Source of the DNA: Volvox africanus
Taxonomy: Eukaryota > Chlorophyta > Chlorophyceae > Chlamydomonadales > Volvocaceae
Assembly: GCA_030268105.1 (NCBI GenBank)
Contig: BSDZ01000024.1
Location: 620,001 to 684,000 of the forward strand
DNA length: 64,000 bases
Direction: 5' to 3'
Position 1 is the first letter of the stretch. The number at the start of each line of letters is the position of its first letter. Both the position numbers and the translations under genes were made by a program. Positions 12,109-24,881 of this stretch are shown here, piece after piece. The notes beneath the pieces were generated by a model. It made no database searches. It saw only the letters and a list, made by a program, of their open reading frames with translations, and had not been told where the DNA came from.

Positions 12109-12718
12109 CTAGACATGCAGTGACAGGCCAGACCCTGCTGGCGTGACAAACGCGAGGATTCGGGTGACGTGTCTAGAGAGATGATTCAACACGCTCAATT
12201 CGATGTCATAGAAGGATTCTGAGCAGGTCTCCTCCACCAGTGTAGCGCATCCTCATTGCGCGCATTGTTTAATCATTGCGGTAGATTGGGAAGGTTTGGA
12301 AAGAACCTTTACTTACACGGGTGTTGCCGTGTGTTGCCACCGGTGCTGCTATCTGCATCGCATAGACTAGAGTCTAACCTTGCTTGAACACTAAACAGGG
12401 GGAGTGGATTAATTGTGGAAGTGTTTCAGGAAACTACCACCTACCCCGTCTACGCCCACGTGCGGTCTTCTCCCTTTCCTTAAACAGTGGCATGCGCCAC
12501 CGATCCCACGGAAGGTAGGCGGAAGCATACAATACCTCCAGGAATCGTAAAAAAGCCATGGCCTCTATAACTCCCTCACGCTCATTCCTTATGAGCTCAA
12601 CGCCGTGTCGGAGTCTTTGCACACACAGTCGTCCAAACTGGTTTGCAAATTCTAAGACCACAGCCGTGGCCAGTACCATAAATGGTGGATAAGAAACAAT
12701 GCATTGTCTAAGCATCAA
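12109..12718 (-). CDS. Small hypothetical protein, at least two exons
   Basis: The first exon starts at or near 12718 (ATG at 12715, after an in-frame TAG) and runs to a GTAGGT donor, ending at 12445. It includes PPFMVLATAVVLEFANQF and ends in a basic run TARGRRRGR. A second exon-like block at about 12255-12109 reads LVEETCSESFYDIELSVLN then HVTRILAFVTPAGSG and ends at TAG. Its phase fits a GAG acceptor. A small exon near 12340 may lie between them. I do not recognise the family. The first exon has one moderately hydrophobic helix followed by an amphipathic helix. It lies in the same orientation as, and upstream of, the SBP-box gene. The exact intron borders are uncertain. Confidence 0.45.
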
Positions 12719-13314
12719 AAGCTAATACTTGTCCGGGAGCTGGAAGGCTTGGGAGGAGTTAGCAAGAAGTCGCTCTTTCTGCAACCTAGCAACTAACCTG
12801 AGTGCAATACCTTGCGATGTTGCGGATCACATTGCTAACCTTCACTTACATATATGCAAAAACGTATGATTGTACACGAAATAAGCGTTCGTGCTGCTAC
12901 CTTGCAGCACGTCGCGAGGTGCCGTTGCCGCAGTGGTGGTGCGTGTTGGCTTCAGCAATGCCCGCTTCCACTAACATCAAAACCTTACTGAAAATACTCG
13001 TGACTATAAGTAAGTTTTGAGTGCCGGAAGTTGGTGGAGGCAGCAGGCAGGAATAACCGTACGAGATGCCTGAAGCGCTTCACCAAAGTTGGAAATTGGA
13101 CTTATCCTCGACATGGCATAGGGATTGAAACATAACTTGGTAACCCAATAGACGCCTGAAGACATATTTCAACTGTTCGTAAATTTACTTTTCATTAACA
13201 CTAACACATCACGCCTTTTGGGAACGGGATTCGCACATACGACATGTCTCAAGGCATGAAAGTCAGATGTAAAATTAGACAATAACGGCAGCTACGCCTT
13301 CTCTTACCTGGACC
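12719..13314. other. Intergenic promoter region before the receptor kinase
   Basis: This stretch lies between the start of the minus-strand unknown gene and the receptor kinase start codon, so the two genes are divergent. No additional coding exon or recognisable regulatory element was seen. Confidence 0.35.
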
Positions 13315-16300
13315 ATGAGGCCTCGCGCGTTGCGATTGGCCAAATGTTACCTTCTATTTGCCTTACTTGCAAGAACGGCAACAAATGTTTCAGCCATGGT
13401 ATTTTCCTTCAATAGTGCTTCGGTCCAGAAGAAATTTCCCGGAAGGATTCTGCTCGACAACTCTGAAGGCGGCAAGCCAACAGCACTATTTTTTATAGTT
13501 GAACATGGAGGACCTGAAAAATCATACAAGGCATCCCAGACGTGCAATGATAACCAGGGAACTCTAGTCCCAATCACATTTTTGCTGGAAGGCCTCTACG
13601 CCAACACAAACCACGCAAATTACAACTTCTTAGATGAACTTAAGGTTAGTTCCCGGCCTATTAGCCGATGCAGCTCTCCTTGCCGCTGGTAGGCAACTAA
13701 CCTTGACAACTTCCCGGGATATGCCCGGGAGTTAAGGGCAGGGCTAATGTGATCTTATCGGCTGGGAGGGCGTCTTTGGCTCGTCCTGCAGCCCTTCGTA
13801 AGGGCCACGTTCTTGCCACGCTTCAGTCTGTGTCGCGTGGCCGTGCTCAGCTTCTGGCTTGTGGTTCAGACTCTAGGGGCTACGGCCGGAGTTATTGTGC
13901 CAATCCCAGCCCTTGTCCTCGGGGGGGGGGAAGGGATGCTCCACTCTCTGCCGTGACTTGCGCATCAGGACCAACCTGCATGTCCGTGGGGGGCTGGCGC
14001 GATGTTCCCCTGTTCGTTTTGCTGAGGGTGATATCCTTATCCTCAATTCCCTGTGCCGCGTGTATGTATACCTCGTCTGTGTGCCTCTTGCCCGTAGGAT
14101 TATCTGCATGGCAACAGTGTTTCGGACTGCGGATTGGATTCAAACAGCATATGGGTGCTGGATCCACGGGGCGGCTGCAGAGCAGCGACAGTGAAAATCA
14201 GATCTGACGGCGAGGAATCCGTGTCCAGAGTATACATCGATGAAGTGCCGTGCAGCTGCAAGCTGCCGTACATCTGCATGAGCTATCCCTGGCTGAAAAA
14301 TATGACTAGCCAGGTGCTATCGTTCAAGGGGCTGTTTGGGGTTGTATGTTCTGGATGTTCATGGGAATTTGCCTACCACAACCGGTGCCCCCAGCGTTCA
14401 GATGTCGCGTCATTCGACGCTCCCTGCATCCCACCTCCCATTTCCAACAATATCACAGGTGTTCATCCCATACAATAAGTACTGGACTCCTGGGGAAAGG
14501 TTGTCGCCGATGGCAATATCGGCCATACCGCCGATGGCAGCGAATTACCAGCTGGTGGTGGGCATGCGGCTGGGAGGGGACCCGGTCGGTCCACCGCCGG
14601 CTAATACGTCCTTTGGTGCTGCGGACTCAGCTGTTCCCGTGGTGAACCTGGTGGGGAGCTGGACAGCTGCCGGACTCAGCGGGTTGTCGCCCGTGTATGC
14701 GAACGATTGGTTGATTACACAGATGGGGAAGACCCAGAAGCGCAAGCCGAAGAATAATACCGCAAAAAAAGGTGCATGGTTTCTGGGTGCTAACGCTGCT
14801 CCTCTGCCGTGACGCAATGTAGTAGTAGTGTTGGGATGGTCGGGTGCTGGAGTAGCGGGCACGCAGTTAGTGAGCGCGAGGGAGGTTTGCTTCTTGGGTT
14901 TTTTTGTCTCCATACCTCCCTTTTCCTTTCGCTCCTCGGCCCTGCATCGCAAAACGGCATGGCGCGAACAGCTGGAGCCTGGTACCCAGAGAACGTCAGC
15001 TCCGGAATGTGCAACATGTCCTACATCGTACGGGTTGAGGGCTGCGTCAGTGACAAGGCCATCCAGCGGCTTGTGGTCACGACAAACGCCAATGCAGTTT
15101 ATGCCCAGGGTGTGGGACGCTGCACGGCAAATTTTGCAGAAGCAGTGAGTAGTTCATCTCCATTTGGGAATGTAACTGTCACGCACTCCCCCTGGCTTTC
15201 CTGGTCGGGGATTGCGACGCAGACGTCTTGCACGGATTATAAATAATAATAATAATATGATGATGATGATATGAAGGCTTTTGCCATGGAGGGCCAGGAC
15301 ACACGGCTCCACGCCCCACGGTGTCAATAGAAACAGGCACACCAATGTACTTGAGAGCTCCCGTGCTTCTTCAGTCGCGTTGCGTTGCTTTTTATTAGGG
15401 CGTTATTCAGCTTTGAGTTCAAGCCTTCAACAAGCCCTATTGACTCCCGGCCTTATGCCTCTGCTGCAGGCACCGCCTGGGGGTTTCCTGGCCAACGTCA
15501 CCTTCACCATCAGTTCGGACGATCTGTGAGTTCCCCCGGAGGGCTATTCGGCCTGCTGCTGCCATCGCGGGTTCGCACTCTCGCACTTTCTTAACCGCCC
15601 TCTGGGCTTCACCTTTAGTGTAACCATCGTCTAGCCGTCTCTCTCATTGCGCCTACGGAACATTCGCTTCTGTCAACTGTACCGCCATACTAGTATTGAA
15701 ATCATGGCACCATCGCCACATTATGGCACCATCCCCTTGCACCTGCCGACCCAAAACACTCCCCGCTTGCGCGAAATACGGTAGTCGTGCCAATATTGTG
15801 CTAATCGCCGGTCTGCCACGTCTCTTTTTTCATTTTCTTTTCCAAAAATGTTTTAGATATTTGTATATGTCAAGAAGTTTTAAGGCTCGACCATCAACCA
15901 TCTTTCGTGTCCCTTCTCCCTTTATCCCGTCATGTGATTGCCCCACCGTCCTGCTCGCGTCATCCATCGCCCCCACCGATCAGCGTCACGCAGCTTGAGT
16001 TCGTGTGGGCGGTTCCCAAACCGGGTCACGACGGTAGGCTCAATGACTCAGTTCCCGGAGAGGATATCCTTTTCCAGATTAAACCCCGCAGCGCGCCCGT
16101 GGTTCCAAAGCCCACGTGCAGCGACTCGCGGGAACTGGTGCCGGCCAACGGCTTGACGACGAAGGGTTCCCAGTGCGGCGACCGAGGGTACGTCTGCCCC
16201 TCCTACATGTGCTGCTCACCCATGGACGACGGCGGGGACTACATGTGTGGCACCTCGGAGAGCAGTTGCAGGGTGAGGTGGTGCAAAGCGACTTGGGATG

Positions 16301-19300
16301 GTCTGGGGATGGTCTGCCAGGGATTGGTCAGATGTTGCCGCCACTCGTCCACCACGATGACCTAACTTGCCAGTCGGCGCAGCGGCCCAGCTGTGTCTCC
16401 GCGTGTGTCGCTAGAGCGAAGGTTTTTACAATAATTACATACCTTGCACGGCTTTCTGTTCGACGGTTCTTGGGTCTTATATGCCATAGCCCTCGATATC
16501 GCAGAGTGCGAACTGCGACTCCACTTCCGGTCTGTGCGGTACTGTGCCCTGGGAGGACTTCTATGTCACCGCTTACGAAGGTTTCCCCTCGTACGACACT
16601 GCGGTGTTCAACGGGTCGGCCACTGCCTCGGTGCCGCAAGGCACGGCGCCCGTACGGAATGGTACGGTTGTGTTCGCCATGGACCGTAGGCGGGGCAACG
16701 TGTCCTACGACGAAGCCCAAAACATATGCCGGTAGGTTTGCGAACAAACCAGTATCAATAGTGATTGGGAACTTAGTCCCAATTCTACTGACTATTGTTT
16801 CCACCGAAAATGCTGGGCCCAGGCGAAATGGACGCACACGCCATGGGGTCGATAAAAATGAGGTATCTGTGACTCGCAGGATGCGGGCACAGCGAAATGC
16901 ATTCCTCCAGCCTTATGTACGTCCGATACGATATTCATTCACGCTAATGTGGCCAAGAGAAGCCGAGCGTAATGGCAAACCACATGCTCCCTCCCGTTGC
17001 GATCTCCGTTCGTGCTGTGCTCGGTTGCCCCCAGCGAGCTAGGGCTCTTGGGTCTGAGCTGGCAGCTGATCGACGCGGTTGACGCGGTGGCGTTTGAGGT
17101 GTCGATTCTCATGGGTAGCGACTTTCTAATTGAGCTGGACAACGGTAAGCGACCATGATTATACGCACAAACTATTAGTACTTCATACGGCTCATGTTGC
17201 AACTCACATCTGGTAACCAGATGTGCCGTCGGCACAGCCATCCACGCTGATTTAATTCGCATTATGGGATTTATAACCTACAGTGTTCGATGGCCCCCCG
17301 TAGGGCCCGCCTGGCTGCAAGGCAGCCACGATGATTTATGCATCAAGGCGACCTGGGATGTAGATGTGGCCCAGGCACAGGTATGAAACTTTAAAAGCGC
17401 CGAATAAGCAAAGTGAGGCGCCGATGACGTGGACGTTGCGAGAGCTGCTTACTCTGGTTGGGTGGATGTTGGGGATGGGAGGCCCAATCCGTTGGAGATG
17501 TTGACCAATGACACGGTTTGACAGCCGCGTTCGACTGGCATGGCTACCAACTACTTACGCGGAAGAGCGTGAGAAATGTTGGACTTGAGAACTCAATCCC
17601 GATAAGTGCCTCCTGACAGCTGATGCATCTGTTCGGCTGCCCTCTGCAGCTGGACTCCATGGAGATAGAGGTATGCAGTAGTCCGTCCGCTCGCGTCATT
17701 TGCCGGGCCCTATGGCCGGGGCCCTGGGGCTTGCAGCTCGGGGGCGTTGCCGTACCTGCCAGCCAGTCTTTCACGCCTGGTAAGGAGAAAGCGAAGGCTG
17801 ATGCGATGTTTCAGAGTCTCTGTGTATGGGGTGTGGAGCGAGGGACTGCTGAACCGGCTGCAGGTTGAACATGGAAGCTGAATTAGGTCGGTTTGTGCAG
17901 AATTTAGAGGATGAGTAAGTTGGAGTCACGAAGCTGGGGATGGCCTCGCCCCGTCTTAAACTCGCTACACCGATTATGCTGTATTCGCTGCTGGTTCGGT
18001 CGCTTTTCATGTTGAAAACGCAGTCTCTTCGCCGTGACCATGCCGCGCTCTCCGCAGGCCTTCACACGCTGGTGCTGACGGATTTGGGCGATGGAATTCC
18101 CCCCTCTGGGTCCCAGTGCAGGAATTCCTCCTTGATGGGTCTGTTAAACCAGGTAGGCGATGACCGGATGGGGAATGCCTAAACGAGGGGAAGGGAAGGA
18201 CTAGGAGGGGCTGAGGGTATTTCATGTGCTTGGCTGCTGGGTGTAGGGCGATGTGACGATGTTTCAAATAATCGTTCTGGATTTGCCGTGAAGACTCTGG
18301 GTGGAAAGTAAGAGACTGAGCATACCTTTACAGCGCGGCCATGCAGCCGAAGGCTTTCTCGTTGAAGCAGCCTTCAGCAGTCCGGGACCCCTTATCAAAA
18401 TTGCTTGCCCAACATCTTTTCCCCAAACCCTTTCGGTTCAACTTCTCGACTCAAATTTTCCCATCCCAAATCATCGACAGACCCATGATACCGTGGCCAT
18501 CCTCGGCTCGTTAGCCAAAACTCCCAATGACCGAAACAAAACGGGAACAAACGCCTGGATCAACCAAGCTTTGGGCACCATTGCGCTCCGACCCCTTATA
18601 AGCTGGTCCGCCGTCACCGAAGTTCCCATGTCGTACCAGCTCGTCAGCTCCATTGCAGTACAATATTACGCCATTTCCAATGACCTAGGATTTGTCCCAG
18701 CGGAGCATATGGTGCTCGGGCCCGCTGAAGGTGTGACAAACACGGCGGCGGCGGGAACTCAGCTAACGGACTTGCTTGAGGATAGCGCCGGTTGGCAGTC
18801 ACTGCAGCTGGATGTGACCAAAGGCGAGCGGGTGGTGGAGGTATATGGCTGCCGCGGCGGCTTCCTGGAGGTGTTAGTGCTACGCACCGACCAGGGCCGC
18901 TTGTGGAGCACAGCTGCAGGTCCCGGCTTCAGTTGCAGCGTTCCTTTCCGCAGTGCGCCGCCGACGGACACGTCGTTCTTGCTGGCGCTGCAGGTTGGTG
19001 GTATTGTCATTGTGGTGGGCAAGGCGGGGGCAGAGCGCAGAGGGTATGAACGAGAATATGACGGCTGTTTGTGGAAAACAAGGGATTTGTGTGTCAAGAG
19101 GGGATCTGAGGAGGGATAAGGTATATGCAACTGGAGAAGGCACAGCAGAGGTGATTTACTATGTTTTAAGCATGCGCCATCTTACAAGTACGTAGTAGTA
19201 AGCAGTTGGGTGTCAAGTACCGTAACAGGCTGGATGAGAGGGAGGGAAGGAAAGCGAGTAGACCACACACAGTGATGGTCAGGGTCTTGAAGCTGGAAAC

Positions 19301-22300
19301 TTTAAGGCTTGGAAAAGTAATCATAACTGCATCCCTGAGGTTGTCTCACGCAGGCTGTTGGAGGGCGCTACATAGAGGAGCTGCATCTGATCTGGGCGAC
19401 ACCTGTCCCGCAGCCTCCTTCACTTTTTCCCCCTTCATCGGCACCGATGACCACCCTTTCGCCGCCAACAATTGCCCTCCCCAGCCCTAGCCCTAGCCTC
19501 AGCCTCAGCACTTTCAACGCTTCCAGCTCTGATCCCAGCCTCGCCCCGAACCCCAGCATCTTCGGCGGGCCCAATCGAACGGGTCCGAATAATGGGTTCG
19601 GAGGCAACGGCAACGGCAGCAACGCCTCTAGGAAGCCTGCGTCTTCGTCGGCACCAAGTCCGCTGGTGGTGGAGGACATCGTGGTGGAGTCCAACAAGCT
19701 TGGTGTGGGTGTTGGTGTGGGTGTTGGCGTCGGTGTCCCTGTGATGTTGCTGCTGGTAGCCTTGATGGTATGGCTGTGTTGCCGCGGCCGTTGCCGAATC
19801 GTCTATGGCCCAGCGGTGGAAGTTGGCGATGATTCGGGACTGCATGGCGCCCGGTCGCACATAAATGCAGCTGGGGGCCTGGAGTCTGACGACTCCTCGC
19901 AGGCCGAATTGGAGCTAACGGACGTGGTGGTGGGTTGCGACGACGTCCAACGAGCGGCGGACCCAGGTGAGGTCCTGCAACGGGATGGGGATCGTAACAC
20001 CAGCGTCTTGATCGGTCATACCGATGAAACGCCAAGTGATCACTTTCAGTCTTGTGCCTAGGAGGTTCCCTTGCCGTCATGGATATTGATGTGTTCCTCC
20101 TGGCACCCGCATCGTACTTCGTGTTCCCGGTCTGCGCTGATCACGTCCGACCCTCCGCACATTATAACTTGGACGTCAAATAACCTGTATGTGGGTTGAG
20201 GTTTGGTTATTACAGTCCCAAACATACACGATCCCAATCAATCGCAATTCGCCGTCCCTCCCTGCCACTGACGCTTTTACAGGCGGGAAGAAGGTGGCCA
20301 CATCGCCCTCCCTCAATGACAGCACCGAGTCTGGCGGCGGCACCGTCAGCACCAACTACAGCGACACCATGCCGCACATGGCCCAGCCCATCGGCATGCC
20401 CATACCCATGGGCTTGCCCATGGCCATGCAGATGCACATGCAGATGGCACCACACCTGGCGCAACACCTACACCAAGGCGCACTCGCAGCAGCGTTCCGA
20501 CGAGGAGGGCAAATGAATGAGCAGGCATCGGCATTGCAGCAGGGTCACACTGAACGGCTGCCGGCGCGATCGCCGCCTATTGGCATGTACGGCGATAATA
20601 TGAATGCGCAAGGTGCAAAGGCGGGCAGCGGGCGAGGATATGGTGGCGTTACGCAGCTGGCGGCAGCGGCGGCAGGGATACAGGAGGCGACAGCAACGGG
20701 GGCTGCAGTGGACGGAAGCCCTCTGGACCAGCAGACACACGCGGTTCTATTCCAAAGGGCCCTTCATGTAAGCGGTATTTGCTTGTTACCTACAGCCTGC
20801 TGCGCACCCTTAATCTTCTCCCATTTCTCCTCTCTGTTAGCATTATCAAGGCCCGCCCGACCGACACCCATCCATGCAACTCTCCATGCCCGTAATTCCC
20901 GGAACCTTACGCCGGGCAGTTTGGACTGGGATCCGAAATATGGTATGCTCACCCCCTTCCCTTCAGGTATTCTTCCTTTTCGCAGGACCTCTTGCTAAAT
21001 ATATTTGACATGTGATTCTATAAGAGCGCTTAAGCGTTGTAAGGCCCATTTGGTGCCCACAGGTTCAGCGACCGTACCAGGGTCTGGATGGCACCAGCAG
21101 CGGGGCCCTGACCCATGGGTCAGGAAGTTCGTCCCTCGCGCCTGTGTACGGCACCATGAGTGGGACTGCCACCGGGAGCGGCCTAGGGAGTAGCACGGTC
21201 GCCGTTGCCGCGGCTGATGCCGGCCGCGCCTCCTCCTCGCCCACGAAGATAAATGCTGCTGGCAGGGGTGTGTCCGGAGTACCATTACAAGCGGAAGGGG
21301 AGGACAAACCCCTGGGGCCATGGCTACGGCCACGACCAGAGGATGAAGGCGATGGACGTGGGGCTAATGTGGAGGAAGAGGCGGACGGTGCTGATGGGTC
21401 TGAGGCGGCGCGAACGGGCTTGACGTCGCCTCTTGGATTACCTTCATTACCGCCCCATGGGTCATTGCAATATGGGGCGGCGGAGCTGCTGTTGGGACGC
21501 GATGTGGTGGTGGACGTAGAGGACCCCGCGACATACTTAGGGCACGGTATGATCTTGGAATGGGAGTTCAGGGCGTGGGAGAACCACGGACCCAGCCACA
21601 GGAACTTCCACGGAGTGGCAGCCAAGCTTAAACCAATCCCGCATGCATAAGGACAAATGCACGAGCCGAGTCAATGTTTTTTTATTTAGATGCTGATTAC
21701 GAAGTGTGGGGGAGATAGCGTCAGGCCAGTGACGGCTAAGAGATTTCGTCATGTCATCTCGGGGCACGACGCTATCTCTTAGCCGCCATTAGCCTGCATG
21801 CAAGGGACATGATCGCTGGTTCCCAGTCCCCGGTCCCCAGTCTCCCAATCACTAGCGCTATCTCTGGGGCGTCCTGTTTCTTGCAATCCATTCTTTCCCT
21901 CCCCTATCTATGCAACCTCTCTTGGTCTGAGCCCCTCACTACCGTCCAGAAGTCTGGCTGTTATCTGGCTGTTAAAAGCATTCATACTCCTTTCGTGCCT
22001 CCTGTTCAGGAACGTCGGGAGTCGTCCGCAAGGGCCTGCTGCGGCAGCCCGATGGAAGCTGGAGGCCGGTGGCGGTCAAGCTGCTGAACTCCCCACCAGG
22101 AGAACAGGCTACGGATGCGTATAATCGGCACCTGAGAACGCTTGTTCAGGTATGGTCCACTGCCTGGGACGGACGGGTTCCGAGGATAACGAAAACGATT
22201 ATCACTGGGGACATGCCCCTCGACAACATTAAAAGGTCTGGGGGCTGTCACTCGCCAATCGTGTCGATGACTTGTCTTAATGACGGAACTTCAGCCATCC

Positions 22301-24881
22301 GACTCTCCGGTTGATCTTTGCCTTTATTTGTGTGGCATCGCAGTCTTTGTAGCTTCGTCTCTCTGCCGTCTATCATGCAGCTATTTGACCTTCCACCACT
22401 CAGGTTAAACACCTATACTATACAGCTGGGGTGCACTGGTCTCGCCCTGTTCCTGCGGGGAAAATCTCGCCTTCCTTGCACTCGTATTTAGCGAGGAAAG
22501 CTGACAGTTATCCTTGCGACATGTATGCAAGCTTGAATGCATACATGCATGCATGTTTTCGAATAGGTGAGCTAAACCCAAAGGTCATTACCGCTCTGCA
22601 GGAGGTGACCATCCTGGGGTCCCTACGCCACCCTAACATCGTGCAACTGTTGGGTGGCTCCTTGCAAACCGGGGCGTCCTTCCTCGTTGAGGAGTTGTGC
22701 GGGCGGACACTGAGCCACGCTATCTACGACGGTATGTCCGATCGGGTGGTGACGTGCATGCATGCTGGACACGTTCGTGAGACTTGAGGAAAACGTTGGC
22801 ATATGCAGTTGCGCTCAGGGGAACTTGCCGTTCCGCTGTTGACCTATGAGCATTCCTGCTTATTTATCGGCTGCGGTCCCCCCGATGTAGGGACAGCCGT
22901 GAGGAATGAAGAATGTTTATAAACGTCAAGGGTAGTGCAGGCCCAGTTATCTTAAGTTAGTGGAGAGTAGCACGCGTATGGCATGTGACGCGCTGTTGTT
23001 GGTGCTATCTCCACTCTACATGCGCTTGCAAGCCTTATACATGTTCATTATTTTTAGTATCACATTTCCTGCTGTATTGAGGAAGCCTTCACGGATAAAG
23101 ACTCAGCCCTACCGCTGCTGCGATCTTATACGTCCCGGTTTCCAAAGAAGACATGTTCCCCCTTTTCCCCACACTGTCCCCGCTGCATTCTTTTCCCACA
23201 ATCATACCGCATTACAGGCAACACGCCGTACAGCCTGGAAATGGTACTGCGGTGGAGCTGTGACATCGCGCGCGGTTTGGCATTTTTGCATCCGAACATT
23301 ATGCATCGCGACCTGAAGCCTTCTAACGTGCTACTCGACGAGGCCGGCACCGCCAAGATTTCCGATTTCGGGTTGGCGCGGTTTAAGGCGCACACGACGC
23401 TGCACACTCGCGACGCGGAAGTGGGCACGGTGAGGCGGCGGTGCCCTGAGGAAAAGTGCTGGGGTTGACTCAACATGGGCACCACGGGACCAAATTACCA
23501 AAGCGAACTCAAACACAGGGTCGAGGGAAGGGGGTGCGGGAAGGGGCAAGAGGCGAAAATGAATGGAAGGACGCTTGATGAAGGCTCGTTGCCCGTAGGT
23601 CGTGTAGATGTTGTTTTGTTGTTGTTGTTGTTCTGTGATGTTAGATGGTGGTGTACCGGTAGTTTACGTGCTCTGCTCTGCCCTCCATTTCGATTTAAGG
23701 ATAGTCCTGTCCGTTGAGGTCCATCTGCCCCTTCGCCCTGCTTTCCCTGTGGCATTATTCTCCGTGGACGCCTCCGGCACTGTCACCGCCGCCACTCGCA
23801 GACGTGTTACATGGCGCCCGAGGTAAAGCAGTTCGTTCCGGATCGTGGGTATCCCATATGTGCTTAGCGTTTAGAGGCACTCGAGCCGATTTGTCAGGAA
23901 CTGCAAAGAGCAGATGCCAGTTTGCGTGCGTGCATGGGAGTCGCACGGGTGCGCGATTTTCCTTCTCGGGGCCATTCTCTCTGGGTTATACGCCTGCTGG
24001 ATGGATTAGCTGGATGGAATCAAATAACCGAGATAGGCATGCAGATAGACTTTTAGGCCCAGAGCTCTAGACGAGGTAGGGTGGTAGTGGTGGCGATAGT
24101 CTTGCAACTGCAGGTGTTGCAACTACTGTGCGTAAGGTGCGGCTATGGCATTACCAAGTTTGGTCGCCGGACAGTGCGCCAACCTACCGTCCATGTGTCC
24201 ATGCTGCAGAAACTGCACAGGTTTACAAAGCATACCAGATTTCCTGGTATTGGTGTGAGCCTGCTTGTGCGTCCGCGTGTTCCGCGTCCGTTTATCTTCC
24301 GTCCTTGTTGTGCCTCCCTGTGCAGTGTTTCGTATCTGCAGACGTGAAGGTAACGGCAGCCTGCGACGTGTACAGCCTGGCGGTACTGATCAATGAGATG
24401 GTTACCCGAAACCGACCCTGGAGCGGCGTGCGTACCGCGGTGGTGGGCTTTAAAGTGGCGGTGGTGGGCGAGCGGCCGGACCTACCACCGGAGGACAGCT
24501 CGCTCTGCCCGTCTGGTAAGTGCGTGTGACGGAGTATCTCGATCTTCCTGAAAAGGAAGGTCCCAAAAGGCCCTATTGTATAATGTTGGGGAATATGCCT
24601 TTCCGTCCGTGGCTGTAGGGTTGGGAACGCATATGTTCTTGTGGGAAGGATGCTTGTTAGTGACGCTGATACGGGTGCTGGTGCTGGTTGGTAATGTTGT
24701 AGGGGCGTTTAAGATGTGTTCTGCTGCTGCTCCCACTGCCGCTGCACCTATAGGCTTGCGGCAGCTCATCCAGGACTGCTGGGCGCAGAAGCCAGAGGAC
24801 CGCCCCTGTAGCTCTGAGGTACTGTTGCGGTTGATGGCTCTGCTGACGGAAGTAACCTCCTCCGTAGCTGCGGACCCCTGA
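13315..24881 (+). CDS. Receptor-like protein kinase with lectin-like ectodomain
   Basis: A single plus-strand reading is pieced together from many exons. It starts [18 protein letters not shown] with a clear signal peptide ending VSA. The ectodomain is Cys-rich with N-x-S/T sites. About 16110-16272 encodes a chitin-binding/hevein-like cluster ([23 protein letters not shown]). About 16520-16733 ends [11 protein letters not shown], resembling the start of a C-type lectin fold. About 18680-19395 reads [24 protein letters not shown] and [12 protein letters not shown], a jacalin-like pattern. A Pro/Ser stalk (about 19420-19660) precedes the membrane helix [20 protein letters not shown]. The kinase is complete: glycine loop LGHGTSGVV across the 21546/22010 splice, [45 protein letters not shown] and [10 protein letters not shown], ending at TGA 24881. 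The last exons are 22010-22149, 22572-22731, 23218-23429, 23802-23822, 24350-24515 and 24754-24881, all in phase. Kinase type is TKL/Raf-like. Exon borders between 13645 and 19300 are only partly resolved, notably intron 1. Confidence 0.85.
23802..23822 (+). other. 21-nt microexon of the kinase activation segment
   Basis: Between acceptor CTCGCAG and donor GTAAAG lie exactly seven codons, TCYMAPE. The preceding exon ends EVGT (23429) and the following begins [10 protein letters not shown] (24350). Joining the three restores the invariant G-T-x-x-Y-M-A-P-E segment of protein kinases. Both flanking introns are phase 0, so skipping the exon would keep the frame but delete the P+1 loop and abolish kinase activity. 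Confidence 0.8.

Noticed and set aside
13690..14140. Possible mobile-element fragment in intron 1 of the receptor kinase (CCCGGG repeats and a run of nine or ten G)
   Set aside because: No terminal repeats, target duplication or element protein could be seen. Only odd composition and stray open frames were found.
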